Positions 15,809 through 28,166 of a stretch of 64,000 nt of DNA are shown one piece after another. Origin of the DNA: Casimicrobiaceae bacterium (GTDB lineage: Bacteria > Pseudomonadota > Gammaproteobacteria > Burkholderiales > Casimicrobiaceae). The position numbers and the translations under genes were made by a program. The notes below the pieces were generated by a model, which saw only the letters and a list, made by a program, of their open reading frames with translations, made no database searches and was not told the DNA's origin. Location: positions 124,001 through 188,000 of the forward strand of contig JAPKHK010000004.1 of assembly GCA_026646885.1 (NCBI GenBank). Reading direction: 5' to 3'. Position 1 is the first letter of the stretch; each line of letters opens with the position of its first letter.

Positions 15809-16814
15809 AATACCGACCTCGCGGGAACTCGATGCCAATGACCTCCTGCTATTCGCCAGGGTGATCGAAGCGGGCAGTTTTTCGCGCGCCGCGGAGCGTC
15901 TGCGCCTGCCCAAATCGACGCTATCGCGGCGCATCGCCACACTCGAGGTCCTGCTGGGCGAAAAACTCATGCAGCGAAGCACCCGCCGCCTGGCCATCAC
16001 CGATTTCGGCGAAGCGGTGCTGGAGCATGCCCGGCGCCTCACCGAAGAAACCGATGCCACGCTCGCCCTGGCGCAACATCGCCAAGCGCGACCGCAAGGC
16101 ACGTTGCGGGTATCATTGCCGCCCAACTTGCTCGAGATCGACCCCGAGCGCGTGCTGGCCACTTTCATCGAGCGGTACCCGCAAGTCCGCCTGGAGCTCG
16201 ATTTGTCGCCGCGCCGCGTCGATCTCGTCGCCGAACGTTTCGACCTCGCGCTGCGCGCCGCTACCTCCTTGCCCGATGACGCCACGCTGGTTGCGCGCCG
16301 CCTGGTCGATCTGTCGGTGGGTCTTTATGCGAGTCCGGGCTACCTCGAACGCGAAGGCCTGCCAGCCACGCCGGAAGCGCTGTTGCAGCACCGCGCCCTG
16401 CAACTCATAGGCAGTCAGGGAAATCCTGAAGCGTGGCTACTGCGCAAGGGTAAACGCGTCTGGCAAGGGCTGCCCGCCGGACCGGTGGCAGCCAATTCCA
16501 TCGCCTTGTTGCGCGGTCTCGCGCTTCAGGGGCTCGGCATCGCTCCGCTCACCCAGCGCGACGCGGCCGCCGCGCTGCGCGAAAAGCAACTGCGCCGTGT
16601 CCTGCCCGCCTGGGACCTGCCCGCGGTGACCATCTGGTGCGTCACTCCGGGCCGGCGCCTATTGCCGGCGCGCACTCGCGCTTTCTTGGAGGTGTTGCAG
16701 GATCTCCTGGCAAACCAAACGGCGGCTCCACCGTCGAACAGGCATTCCTCTATACCCAGCGCTGCATCCAAGGCAAAAGCAAAGGGACCAAAAGCGAGGT
16801 CAGCAGGCCGTTGA
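15798..16814 (+). CDS. LysR-family transcriptional regulator
   Basis: 338 residues. N-terminal winged helix-turn-helix with F-A-R-V-I-E-A-G-S-F-S-R-A-A-E-R-L and P-K-S-T-L-S-R-R-I-A-x-L-E, then a periplasmic-binding-protein-like effector domain (about 95-300). It is divergent from azoR-pirin and probably controls them. About 33 C-terminal residues, rich in Ser, Lys and Ala, extend past the normal LysR length. The last 65 bp overlap the convergent lrgB gene, so the native end may be elongated by a lost stop. Confidence 0.9.
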   Translation: MRGTIPTSRELDANDLLLFARVIEAGSFSRAAERLRLPKSTLSRRIATLEVLLGEKLMQRSTRRLAITDFGEAVLEHARRLTEETDATLALAQHRQARPQGTLRVSLPPNLLEIDPERVLATFIERYPQVRLELDLSPRRVDLVAERFDLALRAATSLPDDATLVARRLVDLSVGLYASPGYLEREGLPATPEALLQHRALQLIGSQGNPEAWLLRKGKRVWQGLPAGPVAANSIALLRGLALQGLGIAPLTQRDAAAALREKQLRRVLPAWDLPAVTIWCVTPGRRLLPARTRAFLEVLQDLLANQTAAPPSNRHSSIPSAASKAKAKGPKARSAGR

Positions 16815-17484
16815 GACCCATGGCCAGACCCGAGAAAGCGCCCGCCTCCTCGCTCTCCTGGAAGGCTCGCGCGGTGCCGATACCATGGGCGGCAACACCC
16901 ATTGCAAAGCCGCGCACGGCTTGGTCGTCCACGCCAAGCAAGCGAAAGACGAAGCGCCCGCAGACGGCACCCAGAATGCCGGTGCCAATCACCAGCACCG
17001 CGGTGAGCGAGGGCAGGCCCCCGAACCGCTCGGCGATACCCATGGCGATCGGCGTGGTCACCGATTTGGGCGCCAACGAGAACAGCGAAGCGTCGCTGCC
17101 ACCCAGCAGCTTGCCCACTAGTACCGCGCTGCAAATCGCGGTAAGCGAGCCCAACACCAGTGCCACCAGCAAAGGGCCCGCCATGCTGCGCAGGCGCGCC
17201 CACTGGGCGTAGAGCGGAATCGCCAGCGCCACGGTGGCGGGGCCGATCAAAAAATGCACGAACTGCGCGCCCTCGAAATAGGTTGCATAGGGTGTTTCCG
17301 TGGCGTGGAGGAGCAAGACCAGCGCCGCCACGGCCAGCAATACGGGATTAGCCAGTGGATGCATCCCGGCCCTTCGCGCCAGCGCATGCGCCGCCTGGTA
17401 GGCCAGCAGCGTCAAAGTCAACCCGAGTAACGGAGAGGCGGCCAGATAGACCCAGATTTCGGCCAATGGCTTGGTGCCCAACAT
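16750..17484 (-). CDS. lrgB: LrgB/CidB family membrane protein
   Basis: 244 residues with about seven hydrophobic helices. LrgB signatures include K-S-V-T-T-P-I-A-M, G-T-G-I-L-G-A-V-C-G and the A-A-H-G-I-G-T-A-R-A segment. With LrgA it forms the murein-hydrolase/holin-like export system, now also tied to pyruvate and glycolate transport. The start lies three bases beyond the lrgA stop, so the pair is one operon. Its 3' end overlaps the LysR gene. Confidence 0.9.
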   Translation of the reverse strand: MLGTKPLAEIWVYLAASPLLGLTLTLLAYQAAHALARRAGMHPLANPVLLAVAALVLLLHATETPYATYFEGAQFVHFLIGPATVALAIPLYAQWARLRSMAGPLLVALVLGSLTAICSAVLVGKLLGGSDASLFSLAPKSVTTPIAMGIAERFGGLPSLTAVLVIGTGILGAVCGRFVFRLLGVDDQAVRGFAMGVAAHGIGTARAFQESEEAGAFSGLAMGLNGLLTSLLVPLLLPWMQRWV

Positions 17485-17487
17485 GCC

Positions 17488-17838
17488 CTACTCCTTGCGC
17501 TCGGCGGCGCGATGCGCGCGTTGCAAGGTTACGGCGGTAACCGCCAAGGTAAGCAGCGTGCTCGCAATCACGGCAAGCAGAAGCGAGAGCCATTCGTCGC
17601 CCAGGCGCTGGAAATGCAGCATGATACCCACCCCGGCCGGCACGAAAAGCAAGGACAAGTGTTGCAACAACCGCGAAGCGGTCTCCCGCAACTCGGCCGA
17701 TGGACCACCTCGCCAAGCTAGGGCGCAGAAGAGCAGCGCCATGCCGATAACCGGGCCGGGAACCGGCAGCGCAGAAAGTTGAGTGAGCGTTTCACCCAGG
17801 AGTTGGAAAACCAGCAGTAGCGTAAGCGCGTTGAGCAT
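17488..17838 (-). CDS. lrgA: LrgA/CidA family membrane protein
   Basis: 116 residues from ATG 17838. The frame remains open further upstream, but that extension lacks family similarity. Four hydrophobic helices; the LrgA core reads P-V-P-G-P-V-I-G-M-A-L-L-F and F-V-P-A-G-V-G-I-M. It is the small holin-like partner of LrgB immediately downstream, and a basic R-A-H-R-A-A-E-R-K-E tail ends the protein. The 232 bp upstream to the aminopeptidase gene would carry the promoter; no consensus hexamers stood out. Confidence 0.88.
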   Translation of the reverse strand: MLNALTLLLVFQLLGETLTQLSALPVPGPVIGMALLFCALAWRGGPSAELRETASRLLQHLSLLFVPAGVGIMLHFQRLGDEWLSLLLAVIASTLLTLAVTAVTLQRAHRAAERKE

Positions 17839-18048
17839 TACTTTCCCTCCACCAAGACCAACCGCCCACCCGGGACATGAAGATGCGAGCAGGCCGCAGC
17901 AACGCAATGCGGCCGCAAATCCTGGTGCCTCATGCAGATCGACTCTGGCAATTCCGGGCGCCTAACCCGATGCGTGAGTGACCCAAGGCCAAAGCTTTCT
18001 TATCCGCAGGAAGCCGCCGAGGGTGACATCCTACCCGCCGACGCAGGC

Positions 18049-18070
18049 GCAAGCCAGCCAGCTTTTCCGG

Positions 18071-18079
<9 letters not shown>
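18049..18079 (-). other. Stem-loop at the aminopeptidase stop codon
   Basis: An 11-bp inverted repeat with one mismatch (GCAAGCCAGCC / GGCTAGCTTGC) around a 9-nt loop, overlapping the TAG stop of the M1 aminopeptidase. It may protect or end the transcript. No T-run follows on either strand. Confidence 0.4.
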
Positions 18080-20674
<2,595 letters not shown>

Positions 20675-20877
20675 ACTCATTTCCTTCTCAACCCGGCTGA
20701 GCCGGAAGCAATGGCCGCCTTTAGCGTGCAGGCGCCGGAAAGCAACATCGCGCGAACCCAGCAAGAGATCACCTGCCCACTCTTCGCTTGAAACAAAGGG
20801 GCAAGTCCTCTTGGCCAATTCCCTGGAATCCGCACTCCGATTCGTCTTTTTTCACCCCATCGCGAAGAGCCGGGAGC

Positions 20878-21180
20878 CTAGAGACCCGCGCCGCATTTCC
20901 AGCACAGTTCGAAAGTCCCGGGGTTGATTTCCCCACAGTAGGCGCACAGCCTGTTGGCCGTCGGCGTGCCGCGGCACCGGAACTCGCCGACTACGGCGCA
21001 GGCGCGCTCGACATCCTCGTCTTCCACCCAGACCTGGGGTTGAACTGCGTCCAGCGGGATGTCGCCCAGACCGCCCTGAGCATACTCGTTGAATACCCGA
21101 GCCTCGATACCGCGCTGCACCAGCGCGTCGCGCAGAAGATAGGCATCGAGCCGCTGACTGGCAACGTAGATGCGCTTCAT
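20878..21180 (-). CDS. DUF2007 protein with zinc ribbon
   Basis: About 100 residues. It begins M-K-R-I-Y-V-A-S with D-A-Y-L-L-R-D-A-L-x-x-x-G-I, the ferredoxin-like DUF2007 (putative signal-transducing) domain. The C-terminal part C-A-Y-C-G-E-I-N-P-G-x-F-E-x-C-W-x-C-G is a CXXC-CXXC zinc ribbon. Two adjacent ATGs exist (21183 and 21180). GGAG lies six bases before the inner one. The upstream hutG stop is immediately adjacent, so it is the last gene of the hut operon. The function of this fusion is unknown. Confidence 0.8.
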   Translation of the reverse strand: MKRIYVASQRLDAYLLRDALVQRGIEARVFNEYAQGGLGDIPLDAVQPQVWVEDEDVERACAVVGEFRCRGTPTANRLCAYCGEINPGTFELCWKCGAGL

Positions 21181-21183
21181 CAT

Positions 21184-21981
21184 TCACTCCGGACGAGTCG
21201 CGAGCAAGGCGATGACCAGGCGCCGCAACACCGCAACCAGCGGCGCGGCCCGCTTTGCGTCCCAAGTTCGGGGGGCGGATTCGTCGAGATAGCAAGCCTG
21301 GGCAATCTCGAGCTGCAAGGCATGCCAGCTGCGCGCCGGTTGTCCAAAATGGCGCGTGATGTAGCCGCCCTGAAAGCGCCCGTTCAAGACCGCGCTGAAC
21401 CCCGGCGCATGGCTCAGCTCGCGCCAGGCCGCCGCCTCGACATTCGGCGCCGCGCTCTTGCCGCCCACGCTGCCCAAGTTGAGGTCGGGCAAGCGGCCAG
21501 CGAAGAAGCGCGGCACCTGCGCGCAGATGGAATGGGCATCGAGCAGCAGCGCGTAGCCGTGGCGCTCGGCGATCGCGCCCAGCGCGCTGGCGATGGCGGC
21601 ATGATAGGGATCGAAATAGGCGGCGCGTCGCCGCTCGATTTCAGTCGAGGCCACTACCGCGCCATCGCGATAGACCGGCACATTGGCAAAGGTGCTGGTT
21701 GGACAAAGCTCGGTGTTGTCGGCCCCCGGATACAGCGCCGCGCCTTGCGGATCGCGATTGAGATCGATGAGATAGCGGCCAGCCCTGGCGACGATCATCG
21801 AAACCCCTTCCTGGCGCGCGAAGGCGTACAGTTGGTGGACGTGCCAATCGGTATCCGGATGGCTCGCCGCCTCCGTGGTAAAGCTGGCGGCGAGCGCCTC
21901 GGGCACCCAAGTCCCGGCGTGCGGCACACTGATCAGAAGAGGCGAGTCGCCGCGCGAAAGATCGAAAAGTGCTGTGCTCAC
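21184..21981 (-). CDS. hutG: N-formylglutamate deformylase
   Basis: 265 residues from GTG 21981, which overlaps the hutI stop (GTGA); the open frame further upstream is inside hutI. It converts N-formyl-L-glutamate to glutamate and formate, the last step of the five-step histidine pathway. Family features are P-L-L-I-S-V-P-H-A-G near the N-terminus, D-T-D-W-H-V-H-Q-L-Y, the R-Y-L-I-D-L-N-R-D-P segment and a D-A-H-S-I metal site. Since this is the deformylase type, formiminoglutamate deiminase (HutF) would be needed. Neither hutF nor hutU is in the window. Confidence 0.92.
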   Translation of the reverse strand: MSTALFDLSRGDSPLLISVPHAGTWVPEALAASFTTEAASHPDTDWHVHQLYAFARQEGVSMIVARAGRYLIDLNRDPQGAALYPGADNTELCPTSTFANVPVYRDGAVVASTEIERRRAAYFDPYHAAIASALGAIAERHGYALLLDAHSICAQVPRFFAGRLPDLNLGSVGGKSAAPNVEAAAWRELSHAPGFSAVLNGRFQGGYITRHFGQPARSWHALQLEIAQACYLDESAPRTWDAKRAAPLVAVLRRLVIALLATRPE

Positions 21982-23195
21982 GCAGTCTCCCGCGGTTCCC
22001 CGGCGATTGCGGTTCCGAGACAAGGCGCCTGACCCATGGTGTACACCAAATCGAGCGGCGAAGTGAAATTCCATAGCGCCAAGTCCGCGCGTTTGCCGAC
22101 CTCCAGGCTGCCGATTTCGCCCTCCAGGCCAAGCGCACGCGCCGCGTTGCGCGTAGCACCTTGCCACGCTTCGAGCGGAGTCAGGCCAAAGAGCACCACG
22201 GCGAGGTTCATTGCCAGCGGCAGCGAAGTGAGCGGTGAGGTGCCGGGGTTGCAGTCAGTGGCTACCGCCATCGGCACCCTGGCGCGCCGCAAGGCGTTCA
22301 CCGGTGGGGGCGTAGTCTGGCGCAAAAAATGGTAAGCCCCCGGCAACAGCACCGCCACGGTTCCTGCCGCAGCCAATGCCGCGATGCCCGCCGTGCTGGC
22401 ATATTCGAGATGATCGGCCGAGAGCGCTCCGCAGCGTGCCGCCAGAGCCGCGCCACCATTGTCGCTCAGTTGGTCGGCGTGAAGCTTCACCGGCAACCCG
22501 TGAGCGCGCGCACCCTCGAAAAGACGCTCTACCTGCGCGCCATCGAAGGCGAGATGTTCGTGATAGGCATCGACCGCAAGCGCAATCCGCTCCGACGCCA
22601 CCTGGGGCAGCAATTCGTCGATCAGCCGGGCGACGTAATCATCGGCCCGACCGGCGTATTCGGGCGGCAGTGCGTGAGCGCCCAGGAAAGTGGGGCAAAC
22701 GCGCAGCGCGGTCTCTTCGCCCAGGCGCCGCGCCACGCGCAGCATCTTGAGTTCGGTGGCAATGTCGAGGCCATAACCGGATTTGATTTCCACGGTGGTG
22801 ACCCCCTGGGCGGACAGGGCGCGCAGGCGGGCGATGCTCTGGTCGAGCAGTTCGTCTTCGCTGGCCGCGCGCGTGGCACGCACCGTGGCGAGAATGCCCC
22901 CTCCGCGAGCGGCGAGCGCCGCGTAGCTTGCCCCGGCAAAGCGGGCGGCATGCTCCTCAGCACGGTTGCCGGCGTACACCAAATGGGTGTGGCAGTCGAT
23001 TAGCCCCGGCGTGATCCAAGCACCACCGGCATCGATGCTCTCGGCGTTCTGCCACTCGCCGGGCAAGTCGCTCGCGGCACCCACCCAGGCAATGCGCTGG
23101 TCGACCACGGCGAGCGCACCGTGTTCGATGACGCCGAAGTCACCCGCCGTGGCCATGGTGGAAAGGCGCGCATTGCGCCAGACGCGCCTTTTCAT
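21978..23195 (-). CDS. hutI: Imidazolonepropionase
   Basis: 405 residues. Amidohydrolase that opens the ring of 4-imidazolone-5-propionate to N-formimino-L-glutamate. The metal-binding H-T-H motif is at residues 69-71 ([15 protein letters not shown]). Further family motifs are [19 protein letters not shown] and [11 protein letters not shown]. Its ATG overlaps the hutH stop by four bases and its stop overlaps hutG, so the three are translationally coupled. Confidence 0.96.
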   Translation of the reverse strand: MKRRVWRNARLSTMATAGDFGVIEHGALAVVDQRIAWVGAASDLPGEWQNAESIDAGGAWITPGLIDCHTHLVYAGNRAEEHAARFAGASYAALAARGGGILATVRATRAASEDELLDQSIARLRALSAQGVTTVEIKSGYGLDIATELKMLRVARRLGEETALRVCPTFLGAHALPPEYAGRADDYVARLIDELLPQVASERIALAVDAYHEHLAFDGAQVERLFEGARAHGLPVKLHADQLSDNGGAALAARCGALSADHLEYASTAGIAALAAAGTVAVLLPGAYHFLRQTTPPPVNALRRARVPMAVATDCNPGTSPLTSLPLAMNLAVVLFGLTPLEAWQGATRNAARALGLEGEIGSLEVGKRADLALWNFTSPLDLVYTMGQAPCLGTAIAGEPRETA

Positions 23196-24715
23196 GCGAG
23201 CGAGGGCAGCAAATCGGCGGCGAAATCGTTGCCGCCGCCCGCTAGCACGAAGCGCTTCAGCGCTTCGATTTCCGGTGCGAGGAAGCGGTCCTCGGCCATG
23301 AAAGGCACGCGCCGACGCACGCGCCTATGCAACTCCGCGAGGCGCGGCGAAGTGGCGAGCGGCGCGTGGAAATCAACCCCCTGGGCGGCGGCCAGCAGCT
23401 CTATGCCGATGATCGTGGCGGTGTTTTGCGCCATCTCTTCGAGCCGTCGCGCCGCGTGCGTCGCCATGCTGACGTGATCCTCTTGGTTGGCGGAGGTGGG
23501 GAGACTGTCGACACTCGCGGGGTGGGCGAGGCTCTTATTCTCGGAGGCCAGCGCCGCGGCGGTGACATGCGCGATCATGAACCCCGAGTTGACCCCGGGC
23601 TCAGGGGTGAGGAAGGGCGGCAAGCTGGACAGATTGGCGTCGATCAGCAGGGCGATGCGGCGCTCCGCCAAGGCTCCGATTTCGGCGATGGCGAGCGCGA
23701 GGTTGTCGGCGGCGAAGGCCACGGGCTCCGCGTGGAAGTTGCCACCGGAGAGCACGTCCCCCTGTTCGCCAAAGATCAGCGGGTTGTCCGATACCGCGTT
23801 GGCCTCGATGGCCAGCACCTTCGCCGCGTGATGGATCTGATCGAGGCAAGCGCCCATTACCTGGGGCTGACAGCGCAGGCTGTAGGGATCTTGCACACGC
23901 TCGTCGTTGGCCAGATGCGAGCGCCGGATGGCGCTGCCGGCCAGCAACTCGCGGTAGCGCGCGGCCACCGCGATTTGGCCGACATGCCCGCGCACCGCGT
24001 GGATGCGGGCGTCGAAAGGCGCATCACTGCCGCGCGCGGCATCCACCGACAGGGCGCCGGAAGCGACGGCTGCGGCAAACACGTTCTCCGCCGCGAAGAG
24101 GCCCTGCAAGCCCAAGGCGGTCGATACTTGCGTGCCGTTGAGCAACGCCAGCCCCTCTTTGGCGGCGAGGCGCAGAGGTGCGAGCCCCAGGCGGGCAAGC
24201 CCCTCGGCCGCGGGCAGGCGCTCGCCTTTGACGCGCAGCTCGCCCAAGCCCATCAGTGCCGCGCACAAATGCGCCAGCGGCGCGAGATCTCCGGAAGCGC
24301 CCACTGAGCCCTTGGCGGGGATGCACGGGTAGGCCTGGGCATTAAAGAGGGTCACCAACTCCTCCACCACTTGCGGGCGCACGCCGGAGTAGCCGCGCGC
24401 CACGCTGGCGATCTTCAGCGCCAGGACGAGCCGCACGGTATCGTCGCTGAGCAATGGGCCTGTGCCCACGCTGTGCGATAGCACCAGATTGGTCTGCAAG
24501 CGTTCGAGCTGATCAGCGGCGATGTGGGTATTGGCCAGCTTGCCAAAGCCGGTGTTGATGCCGTAAGCGGGCTCATTGCGCGCGACGATTTCCTCGACGC
24601 GGCGCGCCGACGCGGCGATGGCTGGAAAGCAAGACGGATCAAGCGACAGTTCGAGCGGCGCCGCGGCAATCTGGCGCCAGGTCGAAAGCGCGGTTGTGCC
24701 CGGGACGATTCTCAT
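23192..24715 (-). CDS. hutH: Histidine ammonia-lyase
   Basis: 507 residues. It deaminates histidine to urocanate. The electrophilic MIO cofactor triad Ala-Ser-Gly is at residues 140-142 in [12 protein letters not shown]. The N-terminal Y-G-I-N-T-G-F-G loop carrying the catalytic tyrosine and the later [11 protein letters not shown]-x-M-G segment are intact. First gene of hutH-hutI-hutG-DUF2007. The ribosome-binding site is weak (a C-rich stretch before ATG 24715). Confidence 0.97.
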   Translation of the reverse strand: MRIVPGTTALSTWRQIAAAPLELSLDPSCFPAIAASARRVEEIVARNEPAYGINTGFGKLANTHIAADQLERLQTNLVLSHSVGTGPLLSDDTVRLVLALKIASVARGYSGVRPQVVEELVTLFNAQAYPCIPAKGSVGASGDLAPLAHLCAALMGLGELRVKGERLPAAEGLARLGLAPLRLAAKEGLALLNGTQVSTALGLQGLFAAENVFAAAVASGALSVDAARGSDAPFDARIHAVRGHVGQIAVAARYRELLAGSAIRRSHLANDERVQDPYSLRCQPQVMGACLDQIHHAAKVLAIEANAVSDNPLIFGEQGDVLSGGNFHAEPVAFAADNLALAIAEIGALAERRIALLIDANLSSLPPFLTPEPGVNSGFMIAHVTAAALASENKSLAHPASVDSLPTSANQEDHVSMATHAARRLEEMAQNTATIIGIELLAAAQGVDFHAPLATSPRLAELHRRVRRRVPFMAEDRFLAPEIEALKRFVLAGGGNDFAADLLPSLA

Positions 24716-24789
24716 GGCGTGGGGGCGCCAGCGTTCGGTGCATCGGCACGACCGTTGACAGCATCGACGGCCGGTTCTAGATTGTCGAC

Positions 24790-25479
24790 ATGACCCTGCA
24801 TAAACCCTTCAGCGCGCTGGTCTTCGATGCCTACGGAACGCTCTTCGACGTGCATTCCGTGACGCATCTTTGTGAATCCCTGTTTCCCGGCCAGGGCCCT
24901 GCCCTTTCGCTGGCCTGGCGCGAAAAGCAGTTGCAGTACACCTGGCTGCGCAGCATGATGGGCCGCTGGGAGGACTTCGCCCAAGTCACCCGCGAGGCAC
25001 TGGGCTGGGCGGCGGAATCGCGCGGACTCGAGCTCGGGCCGGAAGCGGAGGCGCGGCTTTTCGATGCTTATCTCAAGCTCGCACCCTTCCCGGAAGTGCC
25101 CGCCGCATTGGCGGCGCTCGCGCCCTACCCGCGCGCCATTCTCTCCAACGGCACGCGCAGCATGCTCGAACCCTTGGCCGCTTACACCGGCCTGGCACAG
25201 TATCTGGCGGCTATCCTCAGCGTGGACGCGGTGGCCCTCTACAAACCAGACCCGCGGGTCTATCACTTGGCGGTCGAGCATTTCCGCTGCCCGGCGGATG
25301 AAATCCTGTTCGTGTCCTCGAACGGCTGGGATGCTACCGGCGCCAAGTGTTTCGGCTTCACGACCGCATGGGTCAATCGCAGCGGCGCCCCTTTGGAGCA
25401 ACTCGGCGCCGTGCCCGACGTGATCATTCCTGATCTTACCGCCCTGCCCGCGCTGTTGCCACGACCGGCTCATGCTTGA
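24790..25479 (+). CDS. Haloacid dehalogenase, type II
   Basis: 229 residues of the HAD superfamily. The nucleophile Asp 13 lies in [10 protein letters not shown]. The type II markers [15 protein letters not shown] (motif II), K-P-D-P-R-V-Y (motif III lysine) and [11 protein letters not shown] (motif IV) are all present. Such enzymes hydrolyse L-2-haloacids to D-2-hydroxyacids, although many relatives have other substrates. It is divergent from hutH with a 74-bp spacer, and its last 10 bp overlap the convergent alanine dehydrogenase gene. Confidence 0.93.
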   Translation: MTLHKPFSALVFDAYGTLFDVHSVTHLCESLFPGQGPALSLAWREKQLQYTWLRSMMGRWEDFAQVTREALGWAAESRGLELGPEAEARLFDAYLKLAPFPEVPAALAALAPYPRAILSNGTRSMLEPLAAYTGLAQYLAAILSVDAVALYKPDPRVYHLAVEHFRCPADEILFVSSNGWDATGAKCFGFTTAWVNRSGAPLEQLGAVPDVIIPDLTALPALLPRPAHA

Positions 25480-26588
25480 AGCACGCTCCGCGGGTCGGTG
25501 AGCGGGAGCCCGAGAGCCTCGGCCACACCGGCGCAGGTGACCTTGCCCTCGTGGACGTTAAGACCCGAGGCAAAGTGCCTGTCAGCCGCCAGCGCCTCGC
25601 GCCAGCCGCGATTGGCCAAGGCGAGCACATAGGGAAGCGTGGCGTTGTTGAGCGCATAAGTGGAGGTTCGCGGCACCGCCCCCGGCATGTTGGCCACGCA
25701 GTAGTGCACGACCCCGTCCACGCTATAAGTCGGCGCCGCGTGCGTGGTCGGGCGCGCGGTCTCGAAGCAACCGCCCTGGTCGATAGCCACATCCACCACT
25801 ACCGCGCCGGGGCGCATGGCGGCGACGACAGCGCGGCTGACCAGTTTCGGCGCGGCGGCGCCCGGAATGAGCACACTGCCAATGACAGCGGCCGCGGTGG
25901 TCACCTCTGCCTCGATCGCGGCGGCGTTCGACGCCAGAGTCCGTATGCGCGAGCCGAACTGGCGCACTAGCGCGCGCAGCACATCGACGGAGCGATCGAT
26001 GACCACCACCTCGGCGCCCACGCCCACGGCCATCATCGCCGCATTGGCTCCGACCACGCCGCCGCCCAGTATCACTACCTTGGCGGCCTCCACGCCGGGC
26101 ACCCCGCCAAGTAGCACTCCCATGCCTCCGGCTTCGCGCTCCAAGCAGTGCGCGGCGGCTTGAATGGACATGCGGCCCGCCACCTCCGACATCGGTGCCA
26201 AGAGCGGCAAGCCGCCGTTCGCCGCGGTGACCGTTTCATAGGCTATGCAGGTGGCGCCGCTCGCCATCAAGTCCCGGGTCTGCTCCGGGTCAGGCGCCAG
26301 ATGCAAATAGGTGAAGAGCACCTGGCCGGCACGCAGCCGGCGGCGCTCGACAGCCTGTGGCTCCTTGACTTTGACGATCAAGTCAGCGCGGTCGAACACC
26401 TCCGCCGCGCTCCGCGCGACGGTGGCTCCGGCCTTGCGGTAATCCTGGTCGGTCGCGCCGATGCCCACCCCCGCCTGGGTTTGCACTAACACGCCGTGGC
26501 CGTGCTGCACAATTTCGCGCACCGACGCCGGAGTGAGGCCGACGCGGTATTCGTGATTCTTGATCTCCTTTGGCACACCGATCAACAT
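25470..26588 (-). CDS. ald: Alanine dehydrogenase
   Basis: 372 residues from ATG 26588 (M-L-I-G-V-P-K-E-I-K), the family's usual start and length; the long upstream open frame has no similarity. NAD-dependent interconversion of L-alanine and pyruvate plus ammonia. Conserved active-site Lys 75 (V-K-V-K-E-P) and His 96 (Y-L-H-L-A) are in place, as is the Rossmann loop GGGVVG (174-179). Divergent from purU across a 213-bp spacer. Confidence 0.95.
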   Translation of the reverse strand: MLIGVPKEIKNHEYRVGLTPASVREIVQHGHGVLVQTQAGVGIGATDQDYRKAGATVARSAAEVFDRADLIVKVKEPQAVERRRLRAGQVLFTYLHLAPDPEQTRDLMASGATCIAYETVTAANGGLPLLAPMSEVAGRMSIQAAAHCLEREAGGMGVLLGGVPGVEAAKVVILGGGVVGANAAMMAVGVGAEVVVIDRSVDVLRALVRQFGSRIRTLASNAAAIEAEVTTAAAVIGSVLIPGAAAPKLVSRAVVAAMRPGAVVVDVAIDQGGCFETARPTTHAAPTYSVDGVVHYCVANMPGAVPRTSTYALNNATLPYVLALANRGWREALAADRHFASGLNVHEGKVTCAGVAEALGLPLTDPRSVLQA

Positions 26589-26801
26589 CTGTCCTCCATC
26601 TCGTGGATGGCCCCGGCACGGATCGCGAGCACAGCGGGTTTCCGCCGAGCCTGGTCCGTTCCCAGGCAGAAAAGCGGCAAAGCTTAAACCGGGCAGTTCG
26701 CTTTGTATATGCCTCTCGCGCCGGTCTTGACGTGAAGCGCGACATCGCGCCGATCGAATCGCTTCCCGCGCTACAATATGCCGCCTTGAGAAAGCCCATG
26801 C

Positions 26802-27656
26802 ATGCGACCTGAACGCTTCTTCACCCTGAACATCACCTGCCCCGATCGCCCCGGAATCATTGCCGCAGTTGCCGGCTTCCTCGCCGGTTTCGGCGGCTCG
26901 ATTGCCGAAGCGAATTACCATCAAGCCGATGGTATATTTTTCATGCGCCAGGAGATCGACGCCGCCAGCCTACCTTTCGACATCGACGAACTGCGGCTGC
27001 GCTTCGCCCCGATCGCCACCGAGTACAAGATGCACTGGGGAGTCACCGACTCCGCGGTGCTCAAGCGCGTGGTCGTTCTAGTCAGCAAGCACGATCACTG
27101 CCTCAATGACCTGCTCTATCGATGGCGCGCGCGCGACCTCAAGGCCGACATTCCTTGCGTGATCTCCAATCACCCGGACTTGCAGGACTTCGTCGATTGG
27201 CACGGCATTCCTTTTCACCACGTGCCGATGAACGCCGAAGACAAGGCCGCCGGCTTCCGCGAAGTGCGCCGACTCTTCGAAAGCCACCGCGGCGACGTGA
27301 TGGTGCTGGCGCGTTACATGCAAATCCTGCCGCCCGATCTCTGCGCCACCTACCCCGGCCGCATCATCAACATACACCACAGCTTCCTGCCGTCCTTCAT
27401 CGGGGCGAAGCCCTACCACCAGGCCTACGAGCGAGGCGTTAAGCTCATCGGCGCGACCTGCCACTATGTGACCGGCGAACTGGACGCAGGTCCAATCATC
27501 GAACAAGACGTCGTGCGCATCGATCATGGCGACCGCGTGGAGGATGTCGTGCAGTATGGCAAGGAGGTCGAGCGATCAGTGCTTGCCCGAGGCCTGCGCT
27601 ACCATCTGGAAGATCGCGTGCTGGTGCATGGCAACAAAACCGTCGTCTTCAAATAG
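26802..27656 (+). CDS. purU: Formyltetrahydrofolate deformylase
   Basis: 284 residues. It hydrolyses 10-formyl-THF to THF and formate, supplying formate for PurT and balancing one-carbon pools. N-terminal ACT domain (about 1-80, starting L-N-I-T-C-P-D-R-P-G-I-I). The formyltransferase domain contains the catalytic Asn-His pair in I-I-N-I-H-H-S-F-L-P-S-F and G-A-T-C-H-Y-V-T-x-E-L-D-x-G-P-I-I, with the catalytic Asp. A TACAAT hexamer lies about 30 bp upstream of the ATG (near 26772) as a possible -10. Confidence 0.96.
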   Translation: MRPERFFTLNITCPDRPGIIAAVAGFLAGFGGSIAEANYHQADGIFFMRQEIDAASLPFDIDELRLRFAPIATEYKMHWGVTDSAVLKRVVVLVSKHDHCLNDLLYRWRARDLKADIPCVISNHPDLQDFVDWHGIPFHHVPMNAEDKAAGFREVRRLFESHRGDVMVLARYMQILPPDLCATYPGRIINIHHSFLPSFIGAKPYHQAYERGVKLIGATCHYVTGELDAGPIIEQDVVRIDHGDRVEDVVQYGKEVERSVLARGLRYHLEDRVLVHGNKTVVFK

Positions 27657-27697
27657 GCGCCGCTCAAGTTTGCTCGCCGCAGGGCCGTTACTAACGC

Positions 27698-27901
27698 ATG
27701 GGCACCGATGTCAACGCCATTGCCAATCTAGCCACTCAGCTGGCCAATACCCGCAATCTTCAGGCGGTGAGCTTGGCCTTGCTCAAGAAAGCCTTGGACA
27801 TCGAGAAGAATAGTGCCGCCATCATGTTGCAGGCGCTCGAGTCCGCCCCGGGCGCCGCTGTCACCTCCAGCATTGGCGGCAACATCGATACCTACGCCTG
27901 A
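27698..27901 (+). CDS. YjfB-like putative motility protein
   Basis: 67 residues: N-A-I-A-N-L-A-T-Q-L-A-N near the start, A-L-L-K-K-A-L-D-I-E-K-N in the middle and a small Gly/Ala-rich C-terminus. This matches the short YjfB family, found next to motility genes in other bacteria and of unknown mechanism. It lies 41 bp downstream of purU on the same strand; no flagellar gene is in the window. Confidence 0.7.
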   Translation: MGTDVNAIANLATQLANTRNLQAVSLALLKKALDIEKNSAAIMLQALESAPGAAVTSSIGGNIDTYA

Positions 27902-28091
27902 TTCGATCCGCCAAGTAGGCCCTGTGCAGCCTCTGGACTAGCGCCCCTAGGGCGCCGCCAGCGCCCGTTTTGCCCGTACCCGCAAAGCCACATTTCCAAA
28001 GCCGAACCGCGGACCCGGCGAACCGCGCACGACGCCCATGCCCCACACCCATGTGGCCGACAGTCCAAGAAAACCCCAATCGACTCTTGCA

Positions 28092-28110
28092 AATGCGAAT
28101 CGTTCGCATT
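28092..28110. promoter_or_regulatory. Fur box
   Basis: AATGCGAA (28092-28099), TCG, TTCGCATT (28103-28110): a perfect 8-bp dyad around three bases, in an AT-rich patch within otherwise GC-rich DNA. The sequence fits the Fur box shape (AATGCGAAT-ATTCGCATT variants). It lies 57 bp before the 63-residue leader protein and about 280 bp before the P19 gene, so the iron operon is probably repressed by Fe-Fur. Confidence 0.75.
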
Positions 28111-28166
28111 AATATTCCCTTTCAAGAAGCGCGGGACCGACCCCCTCGCTACGAAAAGGAGCGTCC

